Assembly: GCA_029215795.1 (NCBI GenBank)
Contig: JARDYH010000003.1
Span: forward strand, 67,712,109-67,776,108
Reading direction: 5' to 3'
DNA length: 64,000 nt
Source: Anniella stebbinsi
Lineage: Eukaryota > Chordata > Lepidosauria > Squamata > Anniellidae
Numbering within the stretch: position 1 is the first letter of the stretch; every line of letters starts with the position of its first letter. A program made the position numbers and the translations under genes. Under the pieces are notes generated by a model. The model had not been told where the DNA came from, did no database searches, and was given only the letters and a program-made list of their open reading frames with translations. Of the stretch, positions 11,186 to 20,459 are shown piece after piece.

Positions 11186-11370
11186 TTTATTTATTAATTA
11201 ATTACCCGTCTCTCCCTCTGGATCGAGGCGGGGAACAACATCAAATACAAATACATAAAACTGATTAAAAACATATAAAACTAATACATTATTAAAATAA
11301 CAATAAAACTCATAAAATTCAGCTAGGTAGGCCTGCCAGAAGAGATCACTCTTTATGGTTTTCTTAAGGT
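11186..11370 (-). mobile_element. Second L2-type LINE 3' end, tail-to-tail with the previous one
   Basis: GATCGAGGCGGGGAACAACA, ACTGATTAAAAACATATAAA and GCAGGCC-like blocks (TAGGTAGGCCTGCCAGAAGA) are the reverse complement of the 3' end at 11013-11170 (TTTTTAATCAGTTTTAAG, GATGTTGTTCCCCACCTC). The two copies meet at an AT-only junction (TATTATTTATTTATTAATTA). Together they form a large inverted repeat with arms of about 150 bp. The second copy is strongly 5'-truncated. Confidence 0.85.
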
Positions 11371-11435
11371 CAAAAGGATTGTTAAGTTGATGTATATAAT
11401 GCTTTGTAACTGATGTAACAGGCCAAACACAGTCT

Positions 11436-11572
11436 TAGGGTGTACTCTTATGCATGTTTAGACAGAAAGCAGTCATACAACTCCCAGCATTCCCCAACTA
11501 GCTATGCTGTCTGGGGATTGCTAAGAATCGTAGGACTTTTTTTCTGTCTGAACGTGCATAGGTTCGTACCTG
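11436..11572. repeat. Short palindromic repeat, CTCCCAGCATTCCCC type
   Basis: The left arm is CTTATGCATGTTTAGACAGA...ACAACTCCCAGCATTCCCCA. The right arm TGGGGATTGC...GTAGGACTTTTTTTCTGTCT...GTGCATAGG is its imperfect reverse complement. The same family occurs at 39057 and 40549. The foldback shape and about 135-bp length suggest a MITE. No convincing target duplication was read. Confidence 0.7.
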
Positions 11573-11574
11573 TA

Positions 11575-12895
11575 GGCAGCTGGTAAGAAGTAGCCTAGCC
11601 CTTAGTCTCTAATCTAAAACTACAAAGCAGGGACTCAGGGATGGCCTGAAGTAGGGGTGAATGCCTTGTTTTCAGTGTTATATGAAACAGCAGCTGAGCC
11701 GTCTTATATAAAGTAAGCAAAGTATGCTTAGCCGCTTCTGATTCTAGCTTGGGCAAGAAGCCTGATTAACTCTTACTCCTGTAACTGAACAGGCCCAAAG
11801 TAAGCCAGGCTTGCCATTCTCATCTGGTTCCAGCTGAGTGACAAGTAGACAGGAATTACAGAGGGACAATTTAAGTTCCCAGGCAGAGCAGGGCCTTCCC
11901 TGTCAGACAGCATCACAAGCACACAGCTTACGGCCAGGGACATATGGCTCCATAATTTTTGGAAGGCTCTTTCTCTGGAGTTTTTCCAGAGCCTGAAACC
12001 CCTCCAGAATTAACATGAGACCTTTTTGTTTGATCTCTTTTTAAACTTGTCCATCTGTTGCAGTGTAGAGTGATCTGATTAGTGTATTTGCCTTCAAACT
12101 TACTCTTGTAAAGCTTAAATGAATGAGTTAATGTTACTGAAAGTTAAAGTAACTCAACAAAAAATATGCATGCAAGCAATGCAAGCAAGCAGCAGCCACC
12201 CCCTCTTCCCTGTTAATTAAGTGTCTCCTCTATAGTAGCAGCACATTGGGACATTTATCTTAACAGATTTTGTGTTGTTTTAGATTTTAAATGCACAGTT
12301 GCTTGTACTAATCTGAGGAAGAATGGGAGATAAATCTAAATTTTAGAAGAAATTAAAAAGTTGAATTCTTTGCATGTTGTCAGATTCTCAATTCACTGCA
12401 ATTGGCCATTCTCGGAAATCTAAACTTTATTGGATGGTGACTCATTCTAAAATCTAGGTGCAAATCCATATTGCATTAAAGAATGCACATCATTGAACAT
12501 GAAAAAATATTTACACAACATAAAAGTGCCACTGATAACATAATTTAACTTTACATCCATAAACACAATAATGGTTTTATACCACTAAGTAAATCCAGGA
12601 ATGGTATTAATGTCAAAACAAGCTCATTTACTTACAAATATTCAGTATGGGGCCCCAAGAAAAATACTGCTGTATATCCATCAGTTTAATAACAGAAAGT
12701 CCACACAGCCAATAAAGAAATCTCCTTATCATCCTAACATATTACAGTACTAAGACACAAATCTCTCTTCTCTCTTTTGAAAATCATGCCTGCCTGAGGA
12801 GGAAAAAACCATGTTCAGATACCACACCACTTTCATGTAACTAATTTGATCTACTCAGGCCACGCAAATCCAAACCAAACAAACTTCTGAACATT
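11575..12895. other. Unassigned DNA
   Basis: No gene or RNA recognised. Composition is mixed and a GCAAGCAATGCAAGCAAGCA run lies near 12173. Possible old repeats could not be assigned. Confidence 0.5.
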
Positions 12896-12899
12896 CTAG

Positions 12900-13145
12900 G
12901 TTAAGGTAGACATTACTTTAAATCCATATCCAGCAGCTATGTCTTTTTACATTTTTGCACTATACTAGGCACAAGGGCCCCAATCAATCCAGACATTAAA
13001 AGCCCCTTTACCCTCCATACTAGAGACCTCCTTCAGATCAGGGCCCTGTATCTACTCTAGAGTAAAAATGACACACACACACACACACCAAACAAAAGTG
13101 GCAGCTGCTAGATACAAATTTAAACTAATGTCTGTTTTGGCCTTC
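12900..13145. repeat. Palindromic MITE-like repeat, GACATTACTTTAAATC family
   Basis: GACATTACTTTAAATCCAT at the left pairs with ATTTAAACTAATGTCTGTTT plus TGGCC at the right. Internal blocks GGCACAAGGGCCC, GATCAGGGCCCTG and CTACTCTAGAGTAAAAATG recur in inverted order. Related copies lie at 46171-46391 and 59757-59940. An (AC)9 microsatellite at 13071-13088 interrupts this copy. Confidence 0.65.
13071..13088. repeat. (AC)9 microsatellite
   Basis: A pure AC run lies inside the palindromic repeat. It is absent from the copies at 46171 and 59757, so it expanded after insertion. Confidence 0.9.
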
Positions 13146-13309
13146 TGAAGGGGCAAAAAAGGCTACTGTGGCAGTAGAGGTGAACACCTATTCCATAGAT
13201 GATTGTGGCCACCAGAGTGCTCAGATCAATGCTACTGATCCAGGAGTGGCTTCTTCCTATGGGTGAGGCCTACCAGAAGCAGAAGTCCCCAAGAGTGCCA
13301 GAAAAGGGA

Positions 13310-14320
13310 TGGGTGAGGAGAAAGAGGTCCCCTCTACAAGATTTCGGTTTGACTCCCGGTTGTCCGATTATGCGCATCTACTGACAATCGCTTTTACGCC
13401 TAATCCCTTGAAGTGCATTACTGGCTGTATGAAAGTCACTTTAAAGTTGTTGACATGCATGCAAATGTTGCTGAAAGTAATGCGCTTTGTTCCAGGAAAC
13501 TGCCCAAACAGGTTTTGCACCCTTTATTCTTCCTGCCTACCAGAATCTCCTGCCTTTGGTTACCTAGGTTACCTGCTGGGAATTATGTGGTTAACCTGTT
13601 TGGCTACCTCTCTCCCCTCCAATTTCACCACCAGCTAAAGTTGTCCCCACTCCCAGAACTGCTCAGGAGTAAATGGGAATGTGCCCCATACGTTTCCCCC
13701 TCCAGCACCCTTTGAAAACTTATTTTTAGTCAGGGATGCCTCTCTCCCCCCCCCCTTCGCCCGATTTCCATTTCACGTGAACTGCTCAGGAGTGCATGGG
13801 AATGTGCCTCGCACACACACATGCCAAAACAGACAGGGGGATGCTGCTTTGTTCCTTCCCCCTCCTCTTCCCAGCAAGCTCAACCATTGTAAAACACATA
13901 CCTATACACAGCTCATGTCAGGAACTCAGCAAGAAGCGAGGGGACGATATGTCTAAGCTGATAGCTAATTATGCACACATCCGCACATCCTTCCTACCCC
14001 CTTTACTTCTCATGAAACCACCTCCATCTGGCCCCATGAGAAGTTTTCCCAGCGAAGGGGCAGTTCTATGCATGACATCAAGACCATCTGATTGTTAATG
14101 TGCCTCCTCACAAAATTGTTTACACGGACATAAGGTGCTCTTACTCCCGTGGTAAATTAAAAGTCGCTATTTAACGCGCATTCGAAAATGCGAATAATCA
14201 GAGATGAAATGCGCCTGGACCCCTGATTTGCACTCCACTCTTGTAGAAGTAAATTTGGTAATGCACCTTGAAAAAGCTTTAAATCGCTCTTGTAGAGGCA
14301 CCCAGAGCCCATATCAGGCT
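13310..14320. other. Possible decayed transposon with inverted ends
   Basis: The left end has CCTCTACAAGAT and TGAAGTGCATTAC. The right end has the inverted forms GTAATGCACCTTGAA and CTCTTGTAGAGG, also CTCTTGTAGAAG at about 14240. The block is CpG-richer than its flanks. Two direct copies of a 31-bp sequence starting GAACTGCTCAGGAGT and ending GGGAATGTGCC lie at about 13656 and 13780. Open frames of 61-109 aa overlap in every frame, have no domain and are not called as genes. This could be a non-autonomous DNA transposon or a degraded LTR. Confidence 0.35.
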
Positions 14321-14524
14321 GAAGAATTCTTGGGACTCTCTCCTCCATAATTTAAAGACATGGTGTCTTTAATCCTCTTCGGTAACAATGAACTTTATGT
14401 GACAGTTCACAGATTGCCACTTGTTCATCAGTATATTCAAAGGAAAGTTTGGAATAGGAATAATATTTTAAGAGGCAAGGAGGTGAGTCAGAAGAACACA
14501 GGAGGCCGTTAAACCAAGGGGGGG

Positions 14525-14648
14525 CAATTTCTGCCCCTCCAGATGTTTTGGCCTACAACACCTATCATCCCCCACGAGTGTCTCTGTTGGATAAGGCTGC
14601 TAGGAATTGTAGGACTAAACACTTGGAGGGCCAGGTTGCCCAGCCCAG
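14525..14648. repeat. Short palindromic repeat, CCAGATGTTTTGG type
   Basis: CCCCTCCAGATGTTTTGGCC followed by TACAACACCTATCATCCC at the left pairs with GCTAGGAATTGTAGGACTAA and ACACTTGGAGGGCCAGGTTG at the right. The same foldback family is at 16503, 47729 and, as a half copy, 51736. It is very common in lizard genomes as far as I recall; the superfamily is uncertain. Confidence 0.7.
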
Positions 14649-14874
14649 CAATCAACACATACCCGCACATTCCCAAAAATGTTTATACAACACAGACCAC
14701 AGTAAGGAGGGGGGAAATTGAGATTTCATATCTTCCCAACATTTCCAAACATATGGTCCAAGAGTATTCAGCTTGTTATGAACATATGGAGGCTATGCCA
14801 ACAATGCCAAGTAATAGCTGGGCTTTGTTTTCTCATCAATTCACAAAGGCCTCAGCCTAACATACACCATGGAA

Positions 14875-15010
14875 AAGCATGCTCAGACTTGGCACAGTGG
14901 CTAAGAGACTGAGCAACAAATAAGAAAACCCCCCAATCTGAATCTCACCTCTGCCATGGACTCCCTAAATGGCTTCAGACAAGCCACACTCTCTCAGCAT
15001 TAGATAATGT
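14875..15010 (+). repeat. MIR-like tRNA-derived SINE fragment
   Basis: GGCACAGTGGCTAAGAGACT is a box A-like start. CAATCTGAATCTCACCTCTG is box B followed by the MIR-type CTCTGCCATGGACTCCC block. TGGCTTCAGACAAGCCACAC, CTCTCTCAG matches the MIR downstream core (GGGCAAGTCACTTAACCTCT-like). It is decayed and the 3' LINE-like tail is not clear. Confidence 0.65.
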
Positions 15011-15014
15011 ATCT

Positions 15015-16500
15015 GAAGCACGTCAAACACTTATTCTATACAAATATTAAATATTACCATTAAACAAATTAGTTTGTCTTCTGGCTACTGGGGGCCAAAA
15101 AACTTGAACATAGTTTGCTCTTATTATGCCAATTCTGTGAGTATACTAATTTATCCCAGAATTCTTCCGTTACTGAAGAGGCATGGAAGAAACTGCACTG
15201 CAGGGGCTCTCATAAACTCAGGTAACAGCAGAACGGCTCGCAAGCTATACGTCGTTTATTTGGAATTTAACATGAAGGAGATGATTTGGCTCCACAATGC
15301 ATCAACATTTCTCTGTACCCCCAGAAACTATTCTAGAGCTAACATGCTGGAGAGAACTGGAGAGACGGAATTTATAATCATACCGTTCCACCCAACATCT
15401 CTCATCTTGACATGGAGGCATATGCTCAGTTTGTAATATGGTTCCTCGTTTCCATAGTAACAGGAAAATGAAATGCTTTTTTCGAGCACATATTTGAAAG
15501 AATAGACAAGGGAAAGACAGACAATGAATGGCAAAGTAACATATTTAGTGTAAAGTCACCATAACACAAGAATAAGGAGTTGTGTTTAAATTTCATTCAC
15601 TGAAAAATTGAACTTTCAAAAACAAACTGCAAGGAGAAACGCAAGTTTCTAGTTGTCCTGCTTTTACTCAAATACTTTGCAACTAAAATAAACTACAGAT
15701 TCACAGAAACTACAGATCTATAGATTCAGAGAACATTTTAGCCCTATTCTGTAGCTGAATAAGGTAACATTGGGACACCTTCTTTCACACCTCTCTAATG
15801 TCCTCTGAGGCAGCTTTTGCGACCACAGAAAGCAGCCAGCATAGTTCTTTCTATAGCAGCTTTAAGAGTAAGGGGAGAGAGACTGAATTCCGGAGTTCCT
15901 CTTCCGAGGTTGTAAAATCCTCTTCCGGCACCATAGGATTGCACTCTTAATTTGGGATTTTATTCTTATTAATACACATAGTTTGTTTTGCCTACAGTAT
16001 TAGTTTTATATTTGTATACATGCTTTCTTGTCTATTTTTTAAAATTCTTTTAAAATAATTATTTAAGTAAAGATTTTAAATACACACACACACACACACA
16101 CACGCTTATACATGCTCAGTTCACATCCACGCTAGTCAAAATGTTTCAACAGTGATTCCCTCTCCAGAAAACCCTGAGAGCTGTAGTTCAGGGGATTAGG
16201 TCATGAGTATTAATAGAGAATTCTCAGGAGCCTCACTAAATAACATTTTGAAGGATTTGTTTTTTGGGGCAGAGCCATGTCAATCAAACTGGAATAAAAC
16301 TGACATAGCATTAATATGCCATCAGTGCTTAAACCTTATGTGGAAAATAACTCATTAAGGATCAATTCTGCTCGGAGAAAAATTCTATTCAATAAAATGT
16401 CATCAGATTATCTCTTAATGAATGGCTGCCTGTCCTTACCGTTACAACCTGGCCAAAATTTACTAGCTTATTCATTCATTTATTTTTACCCATATGCATT
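15015..16500. other. AT-rich unassigned DNA with a CA microsatellite
   Basis: No gene seen. A (CA)11 tract lies at 16082-16103. The 120-aa open frame at 15074-15436 has no recognisable domain and no codon bias I can see. Confidence 0.5.
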
Positions 16501-16502
16501 AG

Positions 16503-16613
16503 AAACCTGGCGACCTCCAAATATTTTGGACTTCAACTCCCATCAGCTCCAGCCAGCATAGCCAGTGGTCAGGAATGCTGGGAGTTCAAAACATCTGAAG
16601 GTCACCAGGTTTG
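16503..16613. repeat. Short palindromic repeat, CCAGATGTTTTGG type
   Basis: AACCTGGCGACCTCCAAATA, then TTGGACTTCAACTCCCATC, pairs with GCTGGGAGTTCAAAACATCT and GAAGGTCACCAGGTTTGG. The arms of about 50 bp are separated by AGCCAGCATAGCCAGTGG. This is the cleanest member of its family in the window. Confidence 0.75.
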
Positions 16614-16614
16614 G

Positions 16615-17390
16615 GAAGATTGAGATAAATCATAAAAAAAAAAATAGCAGCAGGTAAATAAGTTGTTTCATATCCATTAATATGTAACACCCAATTAAAT
16701 AATTTGATGTTGGAATAGTATGTCATTGAATCCAGATTTTACCCCAAAACATTGGAAGTGGTTTGATTCATAATCCACAAATATCTGCTTGTTATTGTTG
16801 TTTTTAAGTTCTAAACGTAGCCACTGAAAAAGGCTCAGGAACTAGGTGTGAATTAAAGATCACATTCATACCAATGGGTCTGGCAAGGATTTGGATGTAA
16901 ATATTAGCTAAGGAAAGTACTAGAGAAAGGCCAACTGTCAAAAAGATAAAAGATAATAGTTCCGTGATGACAGTGAAGTGTAAGAGTTTTGTTCATTTTT
17001 ATACTCTATTTTGGGAAAATCACATCCAGCGTAATAGATTCTGCTATCCTGTCTACGACGATGACTTACATCTACTTGTCAATTCCCGACAAGCCAAAAT
17101 CACAGACTCTCAAAAAATCTCAACTTGAATAGTTCTTTGTCCTCTTGAATACAACACTACCCAAAATAAACATCCCTCTCAAATCCTCATCCTTTCACAC
17201 AATTGCTGTCAACACCATCTCATCATGAGAGGGCATCAGGGTAATTTCTGATTTCTTCCATTATTTTGTAAGTCTAAATTCTGCTGCTTTTGTTTTTTTT
17301 AACACATCCCAGCTGTCTTTCTACTCCCCTTTTTGGCCTTACAGGGGAATACAAAGCTGCAGTACTAAGAATACTTGCTTGGAAACAGAA
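16615..17390. other. AT-rich unassigned DNA
   Basis: No gene or confident repeat seen. Confidence 0.5.
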
Positions 17391-17399
17391 ACCTGAGGA

Positions 17400-18010
17400 C
17401 ATATTTGAAACATATTATTTATGTATTTTTAAAAAACCATACCCCACCCCTTCAATTCTACAAATTCCAGGGAAGTTTAGAAACAATAATTAAATCAATA
17501 TAAAAGCAGCAAGGCAAGAAACATTCAAAAAATACTTGAGTAAATAAAGAAGTATTTACTTGTAGGCAGCTTTCCTCAGATAGACTAGCAAAACGGAGGA
17601 AGCCTTTCCTCAGGTCATCACCTGCCCTAACTTCTGAAAGGACTTAGCATTGAGCAGATTCTTGTGGGAGTATGTGGTCCCATATAGGGTGTTAAAAGTA
17701 GGTACCAGCAGTTTGAATTATGCTCAGCCAATTATGTTATTTGAAAACTGGCAAGGTATGTTCCATTCCCTGGTGCCATTCAACAATCTAGCAGCCATAT
17801 TTTAAACCAATTCAAAACACAGCCAAAAGCACACATACACACGTTGAGAATTTCATCCTTTAAGAGGAATGTGACCCAATCCAGAACACGTTGAACGTCA
17901 CCTCTCAGAACAGCCAAATCACCCCACGAATTATACAGCCATCTTGTCTTAACTGACATATGCCAGCATTGGCCCTAACCAGTGATCAGAATCCAGTGTT
18001 CTTACCATTC
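17400..18010 (-). mobile_element. Heavily decayed LINE, reverse orientation
   Basis: After a TTATTTATGTATTTTTAAAA start, the blocks ATAGGGTGTTAAAAGTAGGT, ACCAGCAGTTTGAATTATGC, CAATCTAGCAGCCATATTTT and AAACCAATTC match, in order, the reverse complement of the C-terminal coding region of L2-type LINEs. The equivalent signals in the clean copy are TTATAGGTTAAAACCAGCAC and TACCAATCTGGCCACTGCAT at 8550-8660. The frame is destroyed. The part after 17830 (AGGAATGTGACCCAATCCAG) probably belongs to the same element. Confidence 0.55.
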
Positions 18011-18014
18011 TTGA

Positions 18015-19362
18015 CAAACACCTTTGAAGCAAAGTGGATAGAAAGATCACTCCAGATAAATGGCTGAGAACCCTGAATAAACAAGACCTTTCTAGTTCCC
18101 TCGTCTTCCCTAAGATCATGGAAATATGTTCTCTTGAAATTAGTAAAGATTTAGATTTTCATTCTACAGTTTGGAGACTCTTAGAGCTTCTCTAAACAAG
18201 TTTGCAGGTTCATTATATATCATCAGCATCCACAGCCCCTCCTGTGCTAACCCTTGGAAATCGCAGGTTTAAAAGAAACAGAGATAATATAGGAACATCT
18301 GGGAAATCTCACCATATCCCAGTGTGCAATCTCGGTGTTGCATTATAATTCTGCCACTAGATGGCAGTGTCTCATTGAATTGAATGGAGCATGCAGAGAG
18401 AAGAAACCTTGTGGCCACCCATGTAATGGTGCCGATCACATCCCAGAAAGAAAGTAGATGCAGAAAGCCACAGTAAGGCGGCATGATTTTTTTTAATGTA
18501 GAGAAGTTCTTACTGCTTAAAATTCTTTGCCCCCACCTCTCTTGAAATCACAAATGACTAAAAATCCTCAAACTCACAGTACCTATTTTGATACCTAAAA
18601 CAAACCCAATAATCCAGACAGAGTGATAATGCCCCCTGTTCTAATGTCTGCAATTGTACTCCTCCTCTGGAGATCCTGACTTTTATTACCCAATAATCCT
18701 GATATTAATCCTTCCCCCCCCCTTTTTTTTTCTTTTTTAACAATACCTAAGCTAGTTGAAATTGGTTCTTTTATAATGTAAATTTAGGATCATTAAGGGC
18801 TGGCCAATTCAGTTACTGATATAAGACATGTAGCTGTTCTCACAATCTGACAAAATAACAATAGTTCTCCATCAGGGGGCTGACTTTTACTGGTCTTAAA
18901 TTCCCATTAACAGGTGAAGCCTCATCTCAGTATTTTGTCTCTTGGAACCATCCAACCAGAAATCCAAAATTCTATATTTCTGCAAGGAACTCTGGACAAC
19001 CTCTAAAACACAAAGCTGCATTCAAGTAAATAAAATGTACTAGCTAAGTTAGACTGACTTTTTGATTTTATTTACCAGTCTCTGTGTGTGATTTGGTACC
19101 TTCATTGTTTTTAAACTAATTCTTCCCTACAAGACTGCACAGTTTTTAAGTTATCCCCTGGTCTTCCAAGGATATTCCATAATGATTTGTTCAGTCCTGT
19201 GTCCTTTGGCCTTTGGGAAAATAAACAAAAAGCTTCACACTGTTTATAGAACTTTTTTGAAGGGAGGGATCCCTTGCAATATTAGAAGCTCCCCAGGTGG
19301 CTAGACAGTTTAAGACAGTTTAAGAAGCTTTGTGGCAGACTATCTCGATTATTTTGGGGTGG
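18015..19362. other. Unassigned DNA
   Basis: No gene seen. A short C/T homopolymer run (CCCCCCCCCTTTTTTTTTCT) is near 18715. Confidence 0.5.
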
Positions 19363-19518
19363 GTGGGAACTAGGGGTGAGAACGGACCCCCCCGGATCGG
19401 ATCGGGACCGGATCAGGACCTCCAATTTTGTTCCGGATCAGATCGGAACAAAATCGGAGGTCCCCTGGATCGGATTGGACCCGATCTGAAAATCGGATGT
19501 CCGATTTTCGGATCGGCT

Positions 19519-19592
19519 GCCATTTTTCCCCATAGACTTGCATTGGGGGAAAGAAAGCTTTCCCCCAATGCAAGTCTATGGGGAAAAATGGC
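19519..19592. repeat. Perfect 35-bp inverted repeat, 4-bp loop
   Basis: The left arm 19519-19553 begins GCCATTTTTCCCCATAGACT. The right arm 19558-19592 ends AGTCTATGGGGAAAAATGGC. The spacer is AAAG. There is no mismatch, while the outer arms of the same element have diverged. Confidence 0.95.
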
Positions 19593-19650
19593 AGCGGGGG
19601 TAAGTGGGGGCCTGACTCCCCCCTCCCTGTCCCTCCCCCCCTCGCGCTTC

Positions 19651-20277
19651 TTACCTGCAGGGGCCTTCTGCTCCCGTCCGCTGGCGCTCGCAGACGACCC
19701 CGGCAGATAAGTGGGGGGCCCTCCCTCCTCCCTCCTCCCTCCTCCCCCTCACAATCCCCCTTACCTGCTGGGCCCGTCCGCTGCCACACGGGTGGCAGCG
19801 GGTGGGCCCCAGCAGGTAAGCCCCGTCCCCGGCACTCCTTACCTGCCTGGGATGTCTGCTCCCCTCCGCTCCTGGCCGCTACTGCGAAGCAGTCTTCGCG
19901 GCCTGCCCCTAAGTAGTGCGCCAGGTGATGCCTGCTTCACAGTAGCAATCAGGAGCGGAGGGAAGCAGACGTCCCAGGCAAGTAAGTGGGCCCCCTCCTC
20001 CTCCCCCTGCTTACCTGCCGGGGCGGCCGCTTCCCTCTGGTGGCGCCACTGGAGGGAAGCGACCGCCCTGGCAGGTAAGCCCCGTCCCCGGTGCTCCTTA
20101 CCTCCTGGGGCCGTCCGCTTCCATCTGCTGGCGCCCGCGGGTGCCAGTGGATGGAAGCGGATGGCCCTGGGGGGGTAAGCCCCCTCCCCCGTGCTCCTTA
20201 CCTCCCGGGGCCGTCCAATTCCATCCGCTGGCGCCCGCGGGCGCCAGCAGACGGCAGCGGACGGCCTCGGCAAGTAA
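19651..20277. repeat. Array of six GC-rich palindromic units bounded by TTACCTGC / GCAGGTAA
   Basis: Units lie at about 19651-19710, 19761-19819, 19839-19985, 20011-20078, 20098-20178 and 20198-20277. Each opens with TTACCTGC or TTACCTCC, runs through a GGGGCCGTCCGCTTCC-like arm to a self-complementary GGCGCC or GCGCCCGCGGGCGC centre, and closes with GCAGGTAA or a variant. In unit 4 the 27-base arms have only two mismatches. Four of the five spacers resemble GCCCCGTCCCCGGTGCTCC or a C-rich variant. Unit 3 is longer (147 bp). Confidence 0.85.
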
Positions 20278-20459
20278 GCAGCATGAGGGGGGAGGGCCCC
20301 CCGATCCTCCAATCCAATCCGATCTGGATCGGGTCCTTTTTGGATCGGATCGGCCGATTCAGGAGCAGGGGATCGTATTGGATAATTTTATCCGATATAC
20401 GCCGGATCGGGCCCGGATCGTGGATCGGGCCTGATCCGGTGCACACCCCTAGTGTGAAC

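Larger units (their letters stand above)
19371..20451. mobile_element. Non-autonomous hAT-type element carrying a tandem hairpin array
   Basis: The element starts TAGGGGTGAG and ends GTGCACACCCCTA, whose complement is TAGGGGTGTGCAC, the same terminus as the element at 35108. It is flanked by an 8-bp duplication, GTGGGAAC (19363-19370) and GTGTGAAC (20452-20459), one mismatch. Both features fit the hAT superfamily. The outer arms are rich in GGATCGGATCGG. A 35-bp perfect inverted repeat sits at 19519-19553 and 19558-19592. From 19651 to 20277 come six consecutive palindromic units. GC content is very high. The ORFs here (up to 157 aa, both strands) are low-complexity Pro/Ser/Gly translations with no domain, so no transposase is encoded. 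Confidence 0.8.

Noticed and set aside
19600..20290. CpG island that might mark a promoter
   Set aside because: The CpG density is confined exactly to the hAT-type element and explained by its hairpin units. No gene start is near.
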